Assembly: GCF_006717075.1 (NCBI RefSeq)
Contig: NZ_VFQC01000001.1
Coordinates: forward strand, 2,713,501 to 2,777,500
Length of the DNA stretch: 64,000 bases
Direction: 5' to 3'
Source: Haloactinospora alba
Lineage (GTDB): Bacteria > Actinomycetota > Actinomycetes > Streptosporangiales > Streptosporangiaceae
The notes under the pieces were generated by a model. The model was not told the DNA's origin, did not search any database, and worked only from the letters and a program-made list of their open reading frames with translations. Positions 16,539 through 25,237 of this stretch are shown one piece after another (position 1 is the first letter of the stretch; every line of letters begins with the position of its first letter). The translations under genes were made by a program, and so were the position numbers.

Positions 16539-17081
16539 TCAGGCGGCGGGCCAGGCGCTGCCGGTGAGGTCGTAGTCCAGGCAGAACCACACCCGCCGGA
16601 GGGTGGGGTGTGCGTTGTCGCCCCAGGCGGAGGCGAGCTGTTCCACCAGCGCCAGCCCGCGTCCGGACTCGGATTCCAACCGCTCGTGCGGGACGGCGGC
16701 GGCGAGATAGCGGGGCTCTCCTCCCGGTGTTCCGCCGTCGCGGCAGACCACCTCCATCCTGGAGGCGCCGCGCCGCACCTTGAGAGTGAACGTCCGGCCG
16801 GGTTCGCCCGACCGGGTGTGGGTGATGGCGTTGGCGGCCAGCTCCCCGCCCAGCAGTCGGAACAGGTAGCGGTACTCCTCGCTTTGGGCTGCGGCGCAGG
16901 TGTCCAGGAAGGCGCGTACCAGTGGCATCACCACCGGCGAACCGCGGAACGTGAACCGGCGGGCGCTGAAGTAGGGGCGGTCGGGGCTGCGGTTGAAGTA
17001 GTACTCGTGTCCGGCCGGGATCAGCAGATCCAGCGGGACCGTAGCCTCAGGCATCGGAGGGACGGGGGCCAACCGGGCCAT
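16539..17081 (-). CDS. Anti-sigma-factor-like ATP-binding protein (HATPase_c_2)
   Basis: A 180-residue GHKL ATPase of the RsbW/AbaA-associated type: N-box LLGGELAANAITHTRSG, a strand-rich middle (FTLKVRRGASRMEVVCRDGG) and G-boxes ESGRGLALVEQLASAWG. Such proteins bind anti-anti-sigma factors or DNA-binding partners in actinobacteria. It is divergent from an XRE regulator and DUF397 gene, the usual WhiJ/AbaA-type neighbourhood. The shared intergenic region holds a perfect inverted repeat (17234-17273). Confidence 0.85.
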   Translation of the reverse strand: MARLAPVPPMPEATVPLDLLIPAGHEYYFNRSPDRPYFSARRFTFRGSPVVMPLVRAFLDTCAAAQSEEYRYLFRLLGGELAANAITHTRSGEPGRTFTLKVRRGASRMEVVCRDGGTPGGEPRYLAAAVPHERLESESGRGLALVEQLASAWGDNAHPTLRRVWFCLDYDLTGSAWPAA

Positions 17082-17233
17082 GCGCGTGCTCCTCTACACA
17101 GGTCACGGGACGTTTGGGGAAGGAAGCCACCACCCGCCGATCACCCAGAGCAGCACAGGGCTGGGGGTGGGGCACGCCGTGGCCACGGGCACCCTTAGTA
17201 GCCTCATGACCACCATCTATACACAGAGTAAAA

Positions 17234-17273
17234 GTGGATGTCACTATAGGTCAATAGAAAAAGTGACATCCAC
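17234..17273. promoter_or_regulatory. Perfect 12-bp inverted repeat between divergent regulators
   Basis: Arms GTGGATGTCACT (17234-17245) and AGTGACATCCAC (17262-17273) separated by 16 bases, in a noticeably AT-rich stretch. It lies 29 bp before the XRE gene and ~150 bp before the ATPase gene. It is probably the XRE operator. Confidence 0.7.
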
Positions 17274-17301
17274 AACAGAGAGAGGGTTAAACTTTAGTCC
17301 C

Positions 17302-18165
17302 ATGCAACGCCCGCACAGCCCGTCCATACGACGCCGCAGGTTGTCCAGCGAACTCCGCAAAGCGCGCGACCAGGCCAAGCTCACCACCAACGAGGCAGCC
17401 AAGAACCTTGGATGGGCTCATGGCAAGTTGAGCAAGATCGAAAACGCGGAGACCCAGTCCGTGAAGTCCGGCGATCTGGACAAGATGCTCGATCTGTACA
17501 ACGTTGACGACGCCGAGCGCCGGGAAGCCATGCACCAGCTCGCTCGCCAGGCCAAGGAGCGCGGCTGGTGGGCCAAATATCGGGATGTCTTCGGCAAAGA
17601 CGCACTGCCTGACTGGGAGACAGAGGCGTCAATGATCCGGAGGTTCGAAGGGCTGACGATCCCCGGGTTACTCCAAACTCCGGAGTATGCGGCCGCAGTC
17701 TTTCGAGCTGGGCGGGCTGTCCCCGAGGCGGATATCCGGCGTCAGGTCGAGGCCCGCATGGCACGCCATGAGATCCTCAACCGTGTCAGACCTCCGCATA
17801 TGACAGCCGTACTGGACGAAAGCGTGCTTCAGCGGGTCATCGGGAGCCCTGAGGTCATGCACGAACAGCTTACGCACCTAAAGCATCTCGCCCTACGCCA
17901 CCACATCGACGTGCAGATACTCCCCCATAGCGCAGGAGCTCATCTAGCGCTGGCAGGACCGTTCACCATCTTGGACTTCCCCCAGGTCAAGGACCAGTCG
18001 ATCGTGCATGTAGAGACCGTGGCGAACGACCTCTTTCTGGAACATCCGGAGGAGCTGGAGCAATATAACCTAGCGTTCAGCAACGTACAGGGTGTAGCCC
18101 TGTCCACCGCCCTATCCGCTGATCTCATCGACAACCTACTGGCAGACTTGGAGAGCAAGCGATGA
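17302..18165 (+). CDS. XRE family regulator with DUF5753 (WhiJ-like)
   Basis: A 287-residue protein. Residues ~10-70 are a helix-turn-helix (RRRRLSSELRKARDQAKLTT, NEAAKNLGWAHGKLSKIEN). The rest is DUF5753: WWAKYRDVFGKDALPDWETE, GLTIPGLLQTPEYAAAVFRAGR, VLDESVLQRVIGSPEVMHEQ, and ends FSNVQGVALSTALSADLID. These regulators pair with DUF397 proteins and control development and antibiotic production in streptomycetes. The stop overlaps the DUF397 ATG by 4 bp. ATG 17302 is chosen because upstream in-frame sequence has no family similarity. Confidence 0.92.
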   Translation: MQRPHSPSIRRRRLSSELRKARDQAKLTTNEAAKNLGWAHGKLSKIENAETQSVKSGDLDKMLDLYNVDDAERREAMHQLARQAKERGWWAKYRDVFGKDALPDWETEASMIRRFEGLTIPGLLQTPEYAAAVFRAGRAVPEADIRRQVEARMARHEILNRVRPPHMTAVLDESVLQRVIGSPEVMHEQLTHLKHLALRHHIDVQILPHSAGAHLALAGPFTILDFPQVKDQSIVHVETVANDLFLEHPEELEQYNLAFSNVQGVALSTALSADLIDNLLADLESKR

Positions 18166-18413
18166 CCGCCGACATGGTGTTCTGGAAGAGCAGCTACAGC
18201 GCACAACGCCAAGAGTGCGTCGAAGTAGCGCACCTCCCAGTGAGCTTCCGGAAAAGCAGCTACAGCGCACAAGGACAGGACTGCGTCGAAGTCGGAGACC
18301 TTCCGTGCGGGGCGGCACTGCGCGACTCCAAGAACCCAGAGCACGGGCACTTCACCTTCCCCGCCGCCGAATGGAACGCCTTCCTCACCGAGGTGAAAAA
18401 CGCGGCGCTCTAG
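18162..18413 (+). CDS. DUF397 protein with duplicated N-terminal module
   Basis: An 83-residue protein coupled to the XRE gene (ATGA overlap). DUF397 normally has one W/FxKSSYSxxxxxCVEVA module. Here it is present twice: FWKSSYSAQRQECVEVAHLP and FRKSSYSAQGQDCVEVGDLP, followed by one C-terminal half (ALRDSKNPEHGHFTFPAAEW). The two modules are nearly identical at DNA level, so the duplication looks recent. The protein probably modulates the XRE partner. Confidence 0.92.
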   Translation: MTADMVFWKSSYSAQRQECVEVAHLPVSFRKSSYSAQGQDCVEVGDLPCGAALRDSKNPEHGHFTFPAAEWNAFLTEVKNAAL

Positions 18414-18450
18414 GAGACCATTCTCCTACTATTCTCTCGGAACCCTCTCC

Positions 18451-18490
18451 GCCCTTGTGTCTCACCACGCCAGACGCAAGGGCATTTTTT
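18451..18490 (+). terminator. Rho-independent terminator after DUF397
   Basis: Stem GCCCTTGTGTCT/AGACGCAAGGGC (one G-U pair), 9-base loop, then a run of six T at 18485-18490. Confidence 0.88.
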
Positions 18491-18637
18491 ACTATTAATA
18501 TCAGAAAATTGCATCATTCGGCAGAAACAGCGCACCATCGTCGAAGTTCCGGCAGCACCGGGAGCAAGCGCTGCCTATCCTGGGTGAGCGCACCTCCACA
18601 CTCCGCCGCCACACCCCCGGGTGGAAAGGAACGCCGC

Positions 18638-20731
18638 GTGCCCCAGCTCGCCATCGACAAGGACTTCCTCAGCCGCTACGCGAAACTGGACAAACCCGTC
18701 CGGAAGGCGGTGGAGGACACGCTGGAGAGGTTCAGCGACCTCCACCACGCCGGCCAGCACCTGGAGAAGGTCACCCAGGCGCGCGACCCCCGGGTGCGCA
18801 CCATCCGCGTCACCCGGGACTGGCGCGGGGTGGTGCTCGCCCCCGAGGAGGGCGACACCTACATGCTGGTGTCGGTGCTGCCGCACGACGAGGCCTACGA
18901 GTACGTCCGCAACCGCCGCTTCTCCGTCAACACCGCCCTGGGAGTGCTGGAGGTCCGGGACGAGGGGCGGATGGAGACCATGAGCCAGGTGCTGCAGCCG
19001 GTGGCGCAGGCCGCGCAGCAGCGGCTGTTCGACGGTTTCCGCGACCGGGACCTGCACGCCCTCGGCATCGACGAGCAGACGCTGACGATCGTGCGGCTGC
19101 TGGTGGAGGAGGAGCACCTGGACGCCATCCGGCCGATGATGCCGGCGTCCCAGCACAACGTGCTGGTGGCGCTCGCCTCCGGGATGAGCGTGGACGAGGC
19201 GTGGCACGAGGCCAGCCGGGACCTGGTCGACGAGGAACCGCCGGCCGACATCGACCCGAACGACCTGGGCGCGGCGATCCGCCGCACGCCCGACCGCGCC
19301 GCCGTCGTCGACGGCCCCGAGGAGCTGCGCGACATCCTGGAGCACCCGTTCGACGCGTGGCGGACCTTCCTGCACCCGCGCCAGCACCGCATCGCCTACC
19401 GCCCCTCCTACGGCGGACCGGTGATGGTCACCGGCGGCGCCGGAACCGGGAAGACCGTGACGGCGGTGCACCGGGCCGCGCACCTCGCCGGGCGCTACAC
19501 CCCGCCGGACGGCACCCCCATCCTGCTCACCACGTTCACCACGAGCCTGGCCGAGGCGCTGCGGCACCAGCTCGGCCTGCTGGTGCGGCCGCCGCTGGAC
19601 GAGCGGGTGGACGTGCGCAACATCGACAAGGTCGCCGTCGAGGTCGTGCGGGATGCGACCGGCGGCACGGTGGAGGTGCGGTCGGAACGCGAGCTGCTGT
19701 GGCTGTGGGAGGAGGCCGCGCGCGACACCGGCCTCACCGGGGCGTTCCTGTTCCAGGAGTGGGAGCACGTCATCCTCGCCCAGGACCTGGGGACCGAACG
19801 CGGCTACCTGCAGTGCCAACGGCGCGGGCGCGGCAGCAGGCTGGGGCAGCAGCAGCGGCGCGCCGTGTGGCAGGCGGTGCTGCGGGCCACCCGCCGCATG
19901 GCCGACGAGGGGTTGCGCACGTTCCCGCAGGTCGCCCAGGAGGCGGCCGCGATCCTGGAACGCGAGGGGCACCGCCCCTACCGGCACGTGCTCGTGGACG
20001 AGGCCCACGACCTGCACCCGGCCAAGTGGCGCCTGGTGCGCGCGCTCGCGCCGGAGGGCCCCGACGACCTGTTCGTCACCGGCGACCCGCACCAGCGGAT
20101 CTACGACCACCGGGTGTCGCTGGCGGCGCTGGGGATCAACGTCCGCGGGCGCAGCCACCGGCTCAGCGTGAGCTACCGCAGCACCCAGGAGATCCTCTCC
20201 TGGGCGGTGGGGGTGCTCGGGTCGGCTCCGGTGTCCGGGCTGGACGACCTGGAGGACCGGCTGGACGACTACAGTTCGCTGCTGCGCGGACGCAGGCCCG
20301 AGGTGGCGGCGTACGAGACGCGCGAGGCCGAGCTGGACGGGCTCGCCGCGCGGGTCGCCGAGTGGGTGGAGCACGGTGTCGAGCCGGATGCCGTCGGGGT
20401 GGCGGCGCGCACCAGGAGTGCGGCGGACAGCGTGCGCAAACGGCTGGCCGCCGCCGGTGTGGCGACGACGAAGCTGACCGGCTCCGGCGGGGTCCGGGTC
20501 GGAACCATGCACGGGATGAAGGGACTGGAGTTCCGGTGCGTGGCGGTGGTGGGCGTGGACGCCGGCCGGGTGCCGCTGGACCACCACCTCACCCCGCGTG
20601 AGGAGGACCCGGTGGCGCACGGGCACGACCTGCAGCGGGAGCGCAACCTGTTGTTCGTGGCCTGCACCCGGGCGCGGGACGCGCTGGCGGTGTCCTACAG
20701 CGGCGAGGCCAGCCCGTTCCTGCCGGGCTGA
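18638..20731 (+). CDS. UvrD-like helicase with RelE/ParE-like N-terminal domain
   Basis: A 697-residue protein starting at GTG behind AAAGGA. Residues ~1-95 resemble the RelE/ParE fold (KLDKPVRKAVEDTLERFSDL, then VRTIRVTRDWRGVVLAP, YMLVSVLPHDEAYEY). Then come the superfamily 1 helicase motifs: Walker A VTGGAGTGKT (~264-273), LVDEAHDLHP (~453), VTGDPHQRIYD, SVSYRSTQEIL, GTMHGMKGLEF and LLFVACTRARDAL. The role of this domain pairing is not established; relatives occur in defence islands. The gene runs convergently towards a GmrSD-like gene, 85 bp away. Confidence 0.88.
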   Translation: MPQLAIDKDFLSRYAKLDKPVRKAVEDTLERFSDLHHAGQHLEKVTQARDPRVRTIRVTRDWRGVVLAPEEGDTYMLVSVLPHDEAYEYVRNRRFSVNTALGVLEVRDEGRMETMSQVLQPVAQAAQQRLFDGFRDRDLHALGIDEQTLTIVRLLVEEEHLDAIRPMMPASQHNVLVALASGMSVDEAWHEASRDLVDEEPPADIDPNDLGAAIRRTPDRAAVVDGPEELRDILEHPFDAWRTFLHPRQHRIAYRPSYGGPVMVTGGAGTGKTVTAVHRAAHLAGRYTPPDGTPILLTTFTTSLAEALRHQLGLLVRPPLDERVDVRNIDKVAVEVVRDATGGTVEVRSERELLWLWEEAARDTGLTGAFLFQEWEHVILAQDLGTERGYLQCQRRGRGSRLGQQQRRAVWQAVLRATRRMADEGLRTFPQVAQEAAAILEREGHRPYRHVLVDEAHDLHPAKWRLVRALAPEGPDDLFVTGDPHQRIYDHRVSLAALGINVRGRSHRLSVSYRSTQEILSWAVGVLGSAPVSGLDDLEDRLDDYSSLLRGRRPEVAAYETREAELDGLAARVAEWVEHGVEPDAVGVAARTRSAADSVRKRLAAAGVATTKLTGSGGVRVGTMHGMKGLEFRCVAVVGVDAGRVPLDHHLTPREEDPVAHGHDLQRERNLLFVACTRARDALAVSYSGEASPFLPG

Positions 20732-20737
20732 ACCGCG

Positions 20738-20770
20738 CCCCGGCTCCCCGGCGTCCACCGGAAGCCGGGG
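20738..20770. terminator. Hairpin between convergent helicase and GmrSD genes
   Basis: Arms CCCCGGCT (20738-20745) and AGCCGGGG (20763-20770) in an 85-bp gap between converging genes. No U-tract is present. Confidence 0.5.
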
Positions 20771-20816
20771 ATTCCGACCGGTGGGAGGACCAGTCGGGTC
20801 GAGCGAGTCCGGCGGT

Positions 20817-23063
20817 TCACCGGAGCAGTGCCAGGCGCTGCCGGGCGCGCTCGAGCTGCTCGGTGGAGAACAGCGCGGTGAACTCCTGGTTCCGCAGCAC
20901 CACCGACTCCACCGTGAGGTCCAGCCGGTCGCGCTCCGCCAGCGCCACGAAGTCGTCGGACAGCTGGGGCGTGTCCAGCACGGTGCGGGCGGTGCCCAAC
21001 GCTCCGCGTTCCTCCAGCATCGCTGCCAACCGCCCCGGGTGGTGGCTCGTCTCCCGCGCGGCCTGTTCGCAGGCGGACTCCAGGGCTCCGTGGAACGCGG
21101 CCAGAACCTCCGCCTGGGGTGCCGCGCCACCGGGCAACGGTTCCTCCACCGGTTCCGCACCGTCCCCGCGGGCGAACTCCCGCAGCGCGTCCGCCGACGT
21201 GAAACAGCGGATACCGGCCCGTTCCAGCTCGGGAAGGTCGGCCTCCTCCGGGTCCAGCTCCAACACCACCGGGTCGCCCTGGCCGGTCTGCAGCCCGTCC
21301 GGCCAGTACGCCTCCGCGACGGCGATCGGGGCGCCGGTGCGGGGGTGGGCGATCTCCCGGTCCCGCTCGGGCTCGGCGTATCCCAGCTCGCGCAGCCCGG
21401 CGACGAGCTGGTCGAGCTGGACCACGCGCACGTCCCACGTCTCCGCGTCGTGGTCGGCCGGCACCGTACCCACCGGTTCCAACCGGGCCTCCGAACCAGC
21501 CGCGGAACCGTCGTGGAGGCTGTCGAGGAAGTCGTTGGCGGCCCTGGCCAGCATCCTGGTGCGCTCCGCCAGGAAGTGCTCGTAGGTCTCCAGCTCCCAC
21601 AGGCCGGGGTCGCGGGGGATCCACTGCGACTCCAGCACGCCGGGGTTGCGCTGCTCCACCTCGGGGAAGTACACGCTGGGCTGGCGTTTGCCGATACGGC
21701 CGTTGGAGTCCTGGGTGAGGAAGCAGAAGTTGGCGATCGCGTTCACCAGCCGGTGGGGGTAGCGCTCCCGCAGCTGGGCCTTCGGGAAGATGTGGTGCAC
21801 CTCCAAGCGGCTGTTGCGCCCCAGCATCTGGGCGTGCAGCGGCAGGCCGGAGTGGAAGTCCCGGGCAGAGCCCACCCGGGTCAGCAGGTACAGCAGCGGG
21901 TAGAACCGCGACCCCTTCGTGTGGCCCTCGAAGTCGCTGGCCCGCACCTGCAGCGTGCCGCCGCGCCACTCCCGCAGCTCGTCGGTCAGCCCGTCGATGC
22001 CGCCCTGTTCCACGACGGTGTAGTCCCGCGCCAGCGCGGTCTCGGTGGAACCGGTGTGACGGCCCCGCAGCGCCGCGTGGACGTACCAGAACAGCACCCG
22101 GTCCCGGTGGCGCGCGTCGGTGAAGTCCCCGCCGTTGAGGTGCAGCAGCCGGCACACCACCGGAACCGCGTAGCGCCCCATCAGCACCCGGTCGTGGTCC
22201 AGGCCGAGCCGACCCCCGACCGTGTCCAGGAACTTCCCGATGTAGTTCGCGGCCGCCTCCATCGCGCTCGCGAACCGCTCCGCGCTGATCCCCTCCAGGG
22301 AGCTGAACACGGCCTTGCCCGTGGCCACGGCGGTGACGCACCGCAGGAACCAGTCCAGGGTGAACTCCATCCCGGCCCGTTCCCACTGGTTGAGGTAGGA
22401 GCGCATGGTGTCGCGCGCCTCCGGCCAGTCCGAGCACACCTTCGCCAGGGCGAGGTCGCCCTTGGACAGCTTCGTGCCGCCGGAGTTGACCCGGTTGAAG
22501 ATGTCGACGACGACGTCCATCGTCATCTCCTCACCGGTGATCGGCTCCACGTGCAGGTCGCGGTCGCGGATGTTGTACAGCTGGGTGAGGCGGCGCTCCT
22601 CCTTACGGGAGAGGTCGTCCTCCAGCCGGTCGAGCGTCGCGTCCAACCCGTCGGTGAACAGCGCGGACACGTCGACCCAGCGGGGATCGTCGCGCATCTC
22701 GGAAGCTATGTAGAACTTGAACTCCTCGCTTCCCACGTGGAAGCAGAGGTCGGTGAACGCCGCGGGGTCGCCCTGGAAGAACGCGGGCGCCTTCCCGCGC
22801 ATGACGCCGTAGAGCGAGGTGATGCGCTGCTGGCCGTCCAGCAGCAGCGAACGCGTCCCCGTGCCGCTGCCGACGTTCCCCCGGGCCGCGGAGGAGTCCA
22901 CCTCGGTGTCCCACACCAGCAGCGATCCCACCGGGTAATTCCGGTACAGGGAGCCCATCAGGCTGCGGACCTGGTCCCGGTTCCACACGTAGCCGCGTTG
23001 GAACTCCGGCAGCAGCATGGCGCCGCTGTCGACGTAGTCGAGGATCGTGGAAAGCTTGCTCAT
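20817..23063 (-). CDS. DUF262/DUF1524 protein (GmrSD-like) with C-terminal extension
   Basis: A 748-residue protein. DUF262 features are MLLPEFQRGYVWNRDQV (~16-32), LLLDGQQRITSLYGV (~73-87) and the FNRVNSGGTKLSKGDLALAKV segment. The DUF1524 nuclease signature is LEVHHIFPKAQLRERYP (~418) with NAIANFCFLTQDSNGRIGKR. Beyond ~560 an extension of ~190 acidic residues has no recognised domain. GmrSD relatives restrict modified phage DNA. Unlike the copy at 5864-7453, its GC content matches the chromosome, suggesting longer residence. A defence role is inferred. Confidence 0.87.
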   Translation of the reverse strand: MSKLSTILDYVDSGAMLLPEFQRGYVWNRDQVRSLMGSLYRNYPVGSLLVWDTEVDSSAARGNVGSGTGTRSLLLDGQQRITSLYGVMRGKAPAFFQGDPAAFTDLCFHVGSEEFKFYIASEMRDDPRWVDVSALFTDGLDATLDRLEDDLSRKEERRLTQLYNIRDRDLHVEPITGEEMTMDVVVDIFNRVNSGGTKLSKGDLALAKVCSDWPEARDTMRSYLNQWERAGMEFTLDWFLRCVTAVATGKAVFSSLEGISAERFASAMEAAANYIGKFLDTVGGRLGLDHDRVLMGRYAVPVVCRLLHLNGGDFTDARHRDRVLFWYVHAALRGRHTGSTETALARDYTVVEQGGIDGLTDELREWRGGTLQVRASDFEGHTKGSRFYPLLYLLTRVGSARDFHSGLPLHAQMLGRNSRLEVHHIFPKAQLRERYPHRLVNAIANFCFLTQDSNGRIGKRQPSVYFPEVEQRNPGVLESQWIPRDPGLWELETYEHFLAERTRMLARAANDFLDSLHDGSAAGSEARLEPVGTVPADHDAETWDVRVVQLDQLVAGLRELGYAEPERDREIAHPRTGAPIAVAEAYWPDGLQTGQGDPVVLELDPEEADLPELERAGIRCFTSADALREFARGDGAEPVEEPLPGGAAPQAEVLAAFHGALESACEQAARETSHHPGRLAAMLEERGALGTARTVLDTPQLSDDFVALAERDRLDLTVESVVLRNQEFTALFSTEQLERARQRLALLR

Positions 23064-23256
23064 GCCCGCTCCAGGACGTTTCGGGGGGTCTGCGGCTCAC
23101 TCGGGGTCAGCGGCCGCCACCCTATTGTGTCCCGAACCGTCCCGGGGAATCGTCACGGAAATGGAGGTCACGCCCTCGGGAGATACACCGGAAAGGGCTG
23201 TTCCCACCGGGAATCGGTTCTCCGGGATGCTGTCCCGCGGACCCGCGTCCCCTTTC

Positions 23257-23664
23257 TCACTCGCCGGGGTCCTCCGGGGGTACGGTGCGCCCTGCCCGAA
23301 CCACGCCCGCGCACAGCACGAGGAGGTAGAGCGCGCTCGCCCCGAGGAACACGGCGGCCTGCGCCATACCGTTCCCGAGGAACAGCGGCGCCACCGTTCC
23401 CGCCGCCAGCACCACACTGGCGACCACGCACCAGGGAGCCGCCGCACGGTGCACGTGGTACCACGCCCGTTCGCTCGCCCTGGTACGGCTCGTCCTGATC
23501 CCGAGGAACGGGTTGGGCGCGAGGCGACCGGTGGCCCCCGCCCACGCCATGAGCACGGTGAGCGCGGCGGTGGCACCCAGCGCGAGGGTGACGGCCGCCA
23601 ACCCTCCGCCACCGAGCCGCGCCTGCGCGGGAAGCAGCAACACGTTCCCCGCCTCTGCCACCAC
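23257..23664 (-). CDS. SdpI family membrane protein
   Basis: A 135-residue protein with three hydrophobic segments. It has the SdpI-type sequence NPFLGIRTSRTRASERAWYHVHRAAAPW, where family members carry 'N..GIRTP.T..S...W...NR'. SdpI protects Bacillus from the SdpC toxin; most actinobacterial relatives are uncharacterised. GTG 23664 is the likely start. It has no operon partner. Confidence 0.75.
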   Translation of the reverse strand: MVAEAGNVLLLPAQARLGGGGLAAVTLALGATAALTVLMAWAGATGRLAPNPFLGIRTSRTRASERAWYHVHRAAAPWCVVASVVLAAGTVAPLFLGNGMAQAAVFLGASALYLLVLCAGVVRAGRTVPPEDPGE

Positions 23665-23966
23665 GGCAAACGACCTCCCGGGAACCGCCCTGGCGGTTCC
23701 GCACGACGAGCAGCGTTCCGCACGAACCTACAACGCCGCTGTCGTCCATGGCTCTCCCCCATGGGAGAACCCGCTCCGGTCTCCTGCGACCGGAGGAGGG
23801 CGAGGACGAGGAACAGTGCGTTCCGCGCGCGGCTCCCCCGTCCGCCGGCTCGGGAAGGACACGCGCGGGCGCGGTCCGCCGGCGGGTCCCGCACCGGGCC
23901 ACACACACGCAACTCCCGCCCCGGCTCATGGCGGAGCCGGAACGGGAGCGAAGCCGCCCTGCGGAA
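23665..23966. other. Intergenic region, no gene supported
   Basis: About 300 bp between two minus-strand genes. It contains a small perfect hairpin GGAACCGCC/GGCGGTTCC (23681-23700) just upstream of the SdpI-like gene; no convincing coding sequence on either strand. Confidence 0.5.
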
Positions 23967-25094
23967 CTACCCGGACAGGGACGGGTCGGAGAACCGCAGC
24001 AGCGCGCCGAGGCCGTCGCGCATGCGCGCCTTGTCCTCGGGCACGAACACGAAGTCCGCCGACGTTCCCACGGCGGCGCGGACCAGCGCGGCGTCGGCCC
24101 GTTCCCGCACCGGCCGCTCGGCACCGAGATCGCGCAGCTCCTGCTCGCTGGGGGCGAGCTGTTCCGGGGTGTCCCCGACCCACACCCGGGTCTCGGCCCA
24201 CGAGGTTCCCGGCGCCCACAGCAGCGTCTCCACCTGCCCGCGCTGCAGCGCGTACACCACCGGTTCCAGCCCTTCGACGGCGCGGTCGTCGTTGCCGCGC
24301 CCCTGCTCGTAGGAATCGGCGACGTCCTGCACCTGCTGGTCGGCGCGGTCGGCGAGGAGCCGGGAGAGCTCCGTGTTGATCCAGGTGTCCTCCTCGTCCG
24401 CCTCGGCGTCGCGACTGTCCGTCGCGGCCTCGACGACCTTGCCGCGCAACCCGTCCGGGAGCTGCTCGTGCACCTCCCGCTGGACGGGGGTCTCGCCCGC
24501 GAGCACGATCAGCTCCGTCTCGCCGTCCACCGTGAGCCGCCGGATCTCGGACACGACGCGTTTCGCGTTCTGCTTCACCTGCTCGTCCACGGCCCGCTGC
24601 ATCTGCTTGTGGTGCTCGCCGCCCTCGCGGGGCTTGTGTGTCGGGTGCTCGTCGCCCTCCACCCGGTAGTCGACGCGGGCCCCCTGCGCGTCCACCGAGT
24701 CGAGGTCGGCGCCGATACTGTCCACCACCGCCATCACGTAGGGCACGTGCTGGCCGCGGCGCTCCAGGTAGGGCACGGGATTGGGCAACGGCCCGAACCG
24801 CGCGCTGTAGTCCTGCGGCGGCCGCGACACCAGGATGTCGAACAGCACCTCACCGCCGGCGGCGAACAGCACCTGTCCGCGCGGTCCGGGGGTGCCGTCG
24901 TCGCGTCCGGCGGCACCGTCCAGGGCGCGCAGGGTCTCCTCGTCCGCGCCCTGCTCGGCCAGGTCGTCCCGGGCTTTGTCCCACCGCACCCGGATGGCGT
25001 GGTCGGCGTCCTCCGCGTCGCGGGAGACGTTGAGGTACACCGACGCCACCAGGTTGGAGGAGTCGTAGGCTGGCAGCAGAAAAGAAAGGTCCAT
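23967..25094 (-). CDS. Rv2629-type ribosome hibernation factor (baeRF/eRF1-like)
   Basis: A 375-residue protein with the layout of bacterial/archaeal eRF1-like (baeRF) proteins such as Mycobacterium Rv2629: N-terminal VASVYLNVSRDAEDADHAIRV, a middle ELIVLAGETPVQREVHEQLP, and a C-terminal release-factor-like domain (QRGQVETLLW...TSADFVFVPE). Recent family work links these to ribosome protection during dormancy. The usual partner is a stress-induced small protein; here a DUF2267 gene lies 144 bp upstream on the same strand. Confidence 0.75.
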   Translation of the reverse strand: MDLSFLLPAYDSSNLVASVYLNVSRDAEDADHAIRVRWDKARDDLAEQGADEETLRALDGAAGRDDGTPGPRGQVLFAAGGEVLFDILVSRPPQDYSARFGPLPNPVPYLERRGQHVPYVMAVVDSIGADLDSVDAQGARVDYRVEGDEHPTHKPREGGEHHKQMQRAVDEQVKQNAKRVVSEIRRLTVDGETELIVLAGETPVQREVHEQLPDGLRGKVVEAATDSRDAEADEEDTWINTELSRLLADRADQQVQDVADSYEQGRGNDDRAVEGLEPVVYALQRGQVETLLWAPGTSWAETRVWVGDTPEQLAPSEQELRDLGAERPVRERADAALVRAAVGTSADFVFVPEDKARMRDGLGALLRFSDPSLSG

Positions 25095-25237
25095 GGGAAG
25101 ACTCCGCCTTCTGATCGTGCGGGTCGCTGTCGTGGTGTTTCGCGCCCCGGCCTCCGGCGCCGTCGGGCCGGGGGGCTCCGTCCGGGAGAGGACACCGCGC
25201 TCTCCCCTCCCCCGCGCTGCCGCGTGTTCCGGCGGGC

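Noticed and set aside
18575-21160. Very long open frame (861 codons) on the minus strand across the helicase gene
   Set aside because: Shadow of a high-GC gene. The plus-strand frame has all helicase motifs, and the antisense product is His/Arg/Gly-rich without domains.
20598-23498. 966-codon plus-strand frame antisense to the GmrSD-like gene
   Set aside because: Composition-driven shadow; the minus strand carries DUF262 and DUF1524 motifs in order.
23681-23700. GGAACCGCC/GGCGGTTCC hairpin as a terminator
   Set aside because: It lies upstream, not downstream, of the nearest gene and has no U-tract; its role is unclear.
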